Assembly: GCA_040881685.1 (NCBI GenBank)
Contig: JBBECS010000045.1
Span: 1 to 64,000 of the forward strand
From: Acidimicrobiia bacterium
GTDB taxonomy: Bacteria > Actinomycetota > Acidimicrobiia > IMCC26256 > PALSA-555
Length of the DNA: 64,000 bases
Reading direction: 5' to 3'
Within the stretch, counting starts at the first letter, position 1. The number at the start of each line of letters is the position of its first letter. The position numbers and the translations under genes are program-made. Under the pieces are notes generated by a model that made no database searches, had not been told where the DNA came from, and was given only the letters and a program-made list of their open reading frames with translations. Below, one piece after another: positions 60,093 to 64,000 of the stretch.

Positions 60093-60444
60093 TCGGATCA
60101 TCGAGCACCACGGCGCGTGTCCGCACCGGCGACAGGATCGTGATCAGCAAACCCTGACGCTCACCTGCGACATCCCGAGACAGCACGACGACACCTTCCG
60201 TCTCGGCCAGGAGTTGCCACGCGTCTGGCACCGTGTAGGTGAACGTTGGCTCGAACAATGCGGTGTAGTACGCACCCGGCGCGAGCGACCCCGCGGCGGC
60301 AGCTACAGGTGTCGACGCGCGTCCCTGAGCCCCTGCGGCGACCTCGAGGTCGCGGACTCCACCCAACCTCGTCCCTCGACCCTGCCCACACGCCGCGAGC
60401 GTCAAGACGAACACGACGCATAGGAAGGAACGAGACCACCGCAC
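59977..60444 (-). pseudogene. Lipoprotein gene truncated at its 3' end
   Basis: A lipoprotein signal (RSFLCVVFVLTLAAC) leads a domain with GAYYTALFEPTFTYTVPDAW and DDYLAYLASH. The last ten residues (SPPRRATRR) come from sequence antisense to the truncated DUF1579-like gene, so the true C-terminus is lost. The start is GTG 60444. It may still be expressed as a short protein. Confidence 0.55.
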
Positions 60445-60627
60445 GGCGTGATCTTGTCAGGCCGCGTTCACCGGGTATCGACAGCGGCCTCCGCCGAGCA
60501 GAGCATTGAGAGCGCGAGACCAGATCGGACTGGCGACGCTCTCGGCCGCGGCAAGGCTCGTTGCGACCACGGCGAACATGGCAATCTCTCTCCTGCGACA
60601 GCATCGGTCCCGGCAGCGGAGGTTCAG

Positions 60628-60945
60628 ATGATCTTCATCGTCGTCAAGCAATGGGTGCGTGCCAAGTACGCCGATGACTGGCCGTCGCTCGTTGAGGAGT
60701 TCACAGCGTCGACCCGCGCAGAGCCGGGCAACATCTCCTTTGATTGGTACCGGAGTGCCGAAGATCCCAATCTGTGGGTGCTGATCGAGGTCTTCCGTGA
60801 CGCCGAGGCAGGACAGGCTCATGTCGAGTCCGCACATTTCAAGGACGCGAGCTCGATGATGCCCCGCTGGCTCGCCGCCGTTCCCGCGATCATCCACGTC
60901 GAGGTGCCCGCCGGCTTCGCGCCCGTGGGCGAAGCGTCCTCCTGA
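60628..60945 (+). CDS. ABM-domain (putative quinol monooxygenase) protein
   Basis: The 105 residues form a single antibiotic biosynthesis monooxygenase domain: MIFIVVKQWVRAKYADDW, EPGNISFDWYRSAEDPNLWVLIEVF and HVESAHFKD. Such small dimeric proteins oxidise quinols or similar compounds, though many have unknown activity. GGAGG lies before ATG 60628. A hairpin follows the stop. Confidence 0.87.
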   Translation: MIFIVVKQWVRAKYADDWPSLVEEFTASTRAEPGNISFDWYRSAEDPNLWVLIEVFRDAEAGQAHVESAHFKDASSMMPRWLAAVPAIIHVEVPAGFAPVGEASS

Positions 60946-61247
60946 ACAGAACGCCGGCCCCAGCGACCACGGTCTCGGGGCCGGTTCAGTCGAACGCAAC
61001 GCACATGCCGTGCACGTCGTTCACGCCGTGAGTCCGGATCTCCGAGCGAGGACCTGAGTCGTCATGCATCTAAGGTCCAGGTTCCCGCTGCGCGCGGCGT
61101 CTGATGGGACGTCGCGTTAGATACGTCGCGCGGTGATGGCGTCGTTCGGCGCCGAGAAATCTCCGCCGGCCGTGTCGAGAATTCGATTTCTGCTCCGTCC
61201 CAGTGTGAACGCGGCCAGCGGGGCCGCCGTCACACAAGGAGAACACC
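60946..61247. other. Intergenic region before the YciI-sigma operon
   Basis: This 302-bp gap holds the hairpin at 60954-60984 and no gene with support. AAGGAGAA at its right end is the ribosome site of the YciI gene. No clear promoter consensus is seen. Confidence 0.5.
60954..60984 (+). terminator. Hairpin terminator after the ABM gene
   Basis: CCGGCCCC (60954-60961) pairs with GGGGCCGG (60977-60984), with an inner GACC/GGTC stem. A T-run is absent, so this could be a weak or Rho-assisted terminator. Confidence 0.55.
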
Positions 61248-61655
61248 ATGGCCAAGTACCTGTTGCTCAAGCACTACCGAGGCGCGCCGGCGCCCGTGAA
61301 GGACATCCCGATGGACCAGTGGACGCCGGACGAGGTCGAGACGCACATCCAGTTCATGAGCGACTTCGCAACCCGGCTCGAGGGCACCGGTGAGTTCGTC
61401 GACGGGCAAGCGCTGTCGCCCGAGGGCGTCTGGGTCCGATACGACGGCGAGGGACGACCACCGGTGACCGACGGCCCGTTCGCCGAGACGAAGGACCTGA
61501 TCGCCGGCTGGATGGTGATCGACGTCGACAGCCACGAGCGAGCGATCGAGCTCGCTGGCGAGCTGTCAGCAGCGCCCGGCGCCGGCGGTGAGCCGATCCA
61601 CGAATGGCTGGAGGTCCGACCGTTCCTCGCTGCGCCGCTGACCGTCACCGAGTGA
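61248..61655 (+). CDS. YciI/DGPF-domain protein
   Basis: The 135 residues include GWMVIDVDSHERAIELAGEL and VTDGPFAETKDLIAG, the DGPF signature. Such ferredoxin-like small proteins are regularly encoded beside ECF-type sigma factors. ATG 61248 follows AAGGAG. The stop overlaps the GTG of the sigma factor gene (GTGA), so the two are coupled. Confidence 0.92.
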   Translation: MAKYLLLKHYRGAPAPVKDIPMDQWTPDEVETHIQFMSDFATRLEGTGEFVDGQALSPEGVWVRYDGEGRPPVTDGPFAETKDLIAGWMVIDVDSHERAIELAGELSAAPGAGGEPIHEWLEVRPFLAAPLTVTE

Positions 61656-62839
61656 CCGTGGACGATGTCGAGCTCCGCGAGCTCGTCCCCCAGGTCTTGA
61701 GCGTCCTCGTCCGTCGCGGTGCCGACTTCGCGACGGCCGAGGACGCGGTGCAGGAGGCGCTTATCCGGGCAGTCTCGGCGTGGGAGGAGGAGTTGCCCTC
61801 CGATCCCGAGGGCTGGCTGATCACGGTCGCCTGGCGAGCATTCGTCGACTCGGCGCGGTCGGACGCGACGCGTCGCGACCGAGAGGTCCGATTCGATACC
61901 GAGCCGCCGACCGGTGTGGTGCCGAGCGCCGACGACACGCTGCGCCTCTACTTCCTGTGCGCGCACCCCGAGATGACCCCATCATCAGCGGTGGCTCTGA
62001 CCCTGCGGGCCGTGGGCGGCCTGACTACGCGTCAGATCGCGCAGGCCTACCTCGTACCGGAGAGCACCATGGCGCAGCGCATCAGTCGCGCCAAGCGCAC
62101 GGTCGGGCGGTCTGGTCTCGATCGTCTTGGCAACGTGCGAACGGTGATGCGGGTGCTGTACCTCATCTTCAACGAGGGCTACTCGGGCGACGTCGACCTC
62201 GCGGCCGAGGCGATCCGCATCACCCGGCAGCTGGCGTCGTCGGTGAACGACCCCGAGGTCCACGGGCTGCTCGCCCTGATGTTGCTGCACTACGCGCGCC
62301 GGCGCAGCCGCACCCGACCAGACGGACGTATCGTGCCGCTCGCGGACCAGGACCGGAGCCTGTGGGACAACGAACTCATCGCCGAGGGAATCGCCATCGT
62401 GCAAGCCGCGCTCGCACGTGACCGGCTTGGCGAATACCAGACGCAAGCGGCGATCGCCGCGCTCCACGCCGATGCGACGCGTGTCGAGGACACCGACTGG
62501 GTCCAGATCGTGGAGTGGTACGACGAACTGCTGCAGTTCGCCGACACTCCAATCGTCCGTCTCAACCGTGCCGTCGCCGTCGGCGAAGCGGAGGGCGCTC
62601 CCGCGGGATTGGCGGCACTCGCTCAGGTCGACGAGCACATCCCGCGGCGCGATGCTGTCGCCGCATATCTCCACGAGAAGAACGGAGATTTCGAACTCGC
62701 TGCCCGCCTCTATGCCGACGCAGCCCACAACGCGCCCAACCTCGCTGAACGCGACCATCAGATGCGCCAAGCTGCGCGACTCAACCAGATGCTGCGCCAC
62801 CACCAACGACCGCCGCGGTCGCAGGGACGCGGCCGGTGA
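61652..62839 (+). CDS. ECF sigma factor with DUF6596/TPR extension (ECF42-like)
   Basis: About 395 residues. Region 2 is RGADFATAEDAVQEALIRAVSAW and DPEGWLITVAWRAFVDSAR; region 4 is GGLTTRQIAQAYLVPESTMAQRISRAKR. A long C-terminal extension (LYLIFNEGYSGD, AEAIRITRQL, LNRAVAVGEAEGA) is the DUF6596/TPR-like part found in the ECF42 group, which is linked to DGPF proteins. No anti-sigma factor is nearby; the extension itself may be the control element. GTG 61652 overlaps the YciI stop. Confidence 0.92.
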   Translation: MTVDDVELRELVPQVLSVLVRRGADFATAEDAVQEALIRAVSAWEEELPSDPEGWLITVAWRAFVDSARSDATRRDREVRFDTEPPTGVVPSADDTLRLYFLCAHPEMTPSSAVALTLRAVGGLTTRQIAQAYLVPESTMAQRISRAKRTVGRSGLDRLGNVRTVMRVLYLIFNEGYSGDVDLAAEAIRITRQLASSVNDPEVHGLLALMLLHYARRRSRTRPDGRIVPLADQDRSLWDNELIAEGIAIVQAALARDRLGEYQTQAAIAALHADATRVEDTDWVQIVEWYDELLQFADTPIVRLNRAVAVGEAEGAPAGLAALAQVDEHIPRRDAVAAYLHEKNGDFELAARLYADAAHNAPNLAERDHQMRQAARLNQMLRHHQRPPRSQGRGR

Positions 62840-63423
62840 TCGGCGGTACTGGGCTACGGCGTTCGCATCGCCGAGCCGGATGCGCAAGTGTCGCTCCGGT
62901 GCGGCGATCCGGGCACGACGTCAACGGAACGTCTTGCGCATCCGCACCTTGTCCCGAACGCCGCAGTGGTGCCTTGACGCTTGTGGCAGCATCTGGGGCT
63001 GCCCGCGATCGACCTAGCCGGTAAGGGTCGATCCGAGTTGGAGAGGGACGCTGCCCGTTCAAGCCGGCCGGGTCCGCCGTTGGGCGGCGCAAGGCTTCTG
63101 GCGGGTATCCCCATCGCCGGCTCGCGGTCGTCCGCTACCGGCTGCTCAAGTAGCCACTACTGCTTCTGCGCAGGCCACGCCTCTGCGTGAGTACCACTAC
63201 TAGCTGCACTACGACGCGATTGCGATCGGTTTGATCGACAGAAACGTACGGCACCGCTCGAGCCGGGACACTCAAGATCCACCTGCTGAACTTGAATCGT
63301 GCCCGCGCGGGGCCGACTATTGAAGTAGCGCCCGTCCACATTGCCGTTCGAAGAGATGCGCAACTCTCCGGCACCGACTCCGCCGCCGAGGTCCGCGCCG
63401 AAGAGGCAGCAGGGGAGAACCAC
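62840..63423. other. Intergenic region without a convincing gene
   Basis: The open frames here (for example minus strand 63157-63423, with SSNGNVDGRYFNSRP) have no ribosome site, no family resemblance and mixed codon use. The stretch looks like decayed sequence next to the VOC gene and the element boundary at the right edge. Confidence 0.4.
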
Positions 63424-63804
63424 TTAGACCGCGCCCACGCGGCCGGCGAGCAGGCAGAATTCGTTGCCCTCCGGGTCCGCGAGCACGTGCCAGGACTCGG
63501 CGCCCGTCTGGCCCACGTCGACCTTCCGCGCGCCCAGCGACAGCAGGCGCTCGAGCTCGGCGGCCTGGTCGCGGTCGGTGGCGTTCACGTCGATGTGCAG
63601 CCGCAGCTTGGCCCCCTTGGGTTCCGGGACCGGCGTGAACACGAGCGTCGGCTGCGGACCGCCGAAGCCGCCACCCGGCGGGCCGATCTCGATGTCTCCC
63701 TCCTCGCGGCCGATTTCGACGTAGCCGAGTACCGCGGACCAGAACGCGGCCTGCCTCTCGAAGTCCGCACAGTCGATGACCAGCTCGGTGATCCGGCAGC
63801 TCAT
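63424..63804 (-). CDS. VOC-family (glyoxalase-like) protein
   Basis: The 126 residues have the two-part VOC pattern: RITELVIDCADFERQAAFWSAVLGY, then KLRLHIDVNATDRDQAAELERLLSLGA and VLADPEGNEFCLLAGR. DPEGNEFCLL matches the glyoxalase_6 type group. The enzyme activity is unknown. It is transcribed toward the intergenic region with no partner gene. Confidence 0.87.
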   Translation of the reverse strand: MSCRITELVIDCADFERQAAFWSAVLGYVEIGREEGDIEIGPPGGGFGGPQPTLVFTPVPEPKGAKLRLHIDVNATDRDQAAELERLLSLGARKVDVGQTGAESWHVLADPEGNEFCLLAGRVGAV

Positions 63805-63870
63805 GTGCCGAACCGTAATTCATCTCGATGCAACAGCGGCCTCCGCAGAGGCCGCTGAACTGCGCAAACT

Positions 63871-63914
63871 TGGAGCGGACGACGGGATTCGAACCCGCGA
63901 CCCTCACCTTGGCA
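63871..63914 (-). other. 3' half of a tRNA-Gly(GCC): likely element attachment site
   Basis: On the minus strand the segment from the anticodon loop (TGCCAAGGTGAGG) through T-arm GCGGG-TTCGAAT-CCCGT, acceptor strand CGTCCGC, base T and encoded CCA is intact. The first half of the tRNA is absent; unrelated sequence ending GGCAAGGTGTTTCA replaces it. A broken half ending exactly at the anticodon is the signature of integrase-type insertion into a tRNA gene. Confidence 0.75.
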
Positions 63915-64000
63915 TGAAACACCTTGCCTTCGGTCCCGCCAGCCGCGAGCAGCCCGACCGGATTGGTGTCCGAGCTGGAAAACACGAGGTAGAGGATGCC
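63915..64000 (-). CDS. Open frame entering from the right edge (partial)
   Basis: The minus frame before the tRNA fragment reads ILYLVFSSSDTNPVGLLAAGG and TEGKVFHA, with high-G+C third positions. It runs on through the tRNA half and past it without a stop. It may be the end of a gene carried by, or cut by, the element to the right. Too short for a family call. Confidence 0.3.

Noticed and set aside
63157-63423. A small minus-strand gene before the VOC gene
   Set aside because: Some residues look protein-like, but there is no ribosome site or family match and the codon pattern is mixed.
1-64000. CRISPR arrays, rRNA genes and complete insertion sequences
   Set aside because: No regular short repeats with spacers, rRNA signatures or transposase genes were seen in the window.

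Overview
The window comes from a high-G+C actinobacterium. An uncultured member of the class Acidimicrobiia or a close relative fits best; this is an inference from gene content. Supporting signs are a homodimeric AceE-type pyruvate dehydrogenase, DevR/DevS-type signalling, several CoA-ester and Rieske catabolic genes, and several genes that look leaderless (a TANNNT box 6-8 bases before the start codon). Both edges look like boundaries of integrative elements. On the left, a tyrosine integrase runs off the window next to the 3' end of an intact tRNA-Val(CAC). On the right, only the 3' half of a tRNA-Gly remains, as expected at the far end of an element that had entered a tRNA-Gly gene.

1-20 kb: integrase and tRNA-Val, a VOC protein, a His-rich membrane protein, aceE, an LPFTG cell-wall protein with two almost identical repeats, an MFS transporter, a broken SDR pseudogene touching tRNA-Val(GAC), a large FtsX-type permease, an intact SDR, a CAP-domain lipoprotein, the sulfate-assimilation operon cysD-cysN-cysC, an amidohydrolase and a DUF4202 protein. 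A 49-bp palindromic repeat occurs twice in this part.

20-32 kb: a membrane GGDEF-EAL protein with a structured leader, a divergent acyl-CoA synthetase/Rieske oxygenase pair, and an unusual two-module locus. Around an IclR-type regulator lie two paralogous pairs, each with a ~355-residue large protein and a small protein carrying a CGSC motif, the cysteine form of the UGSC family. One pair is in an operon with a small NifU-like CxxC protein. A 9-bp inverted repeat sits between the two divergent modules. This is the strongest candidate for an uncharacterised system.

32-44 kb: two ArsR-SRPBCC gene pairs, each with a perfect palindromic operator next to or on the start codon. Also methyltransferases, DNA polymerase IV (dinB), an oligopeptide-type ABC transporter lacking its ATPases beside an adenosine-deaminase-like gene, and a quinone-oxidoreductase-like gene.

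44-64 kb: an SGNH hydrolase, a ~1290-residue fusion of deacetylase, methyltransferase and glycosyltransferase domains, a DevR/DevS-like pair beside a flavin-binding PPOX protein and a flavodoxin, a CoA-transferase/thiolase/DUF35 operon, a divergent amidohydrolase and alpha/beta hydrolase sharing a 23-bp promoter region, a junction joining two truncated genes, and a YciI-ECF sigma factor pair. No rRNA genes or CRISPR arrays were seen.
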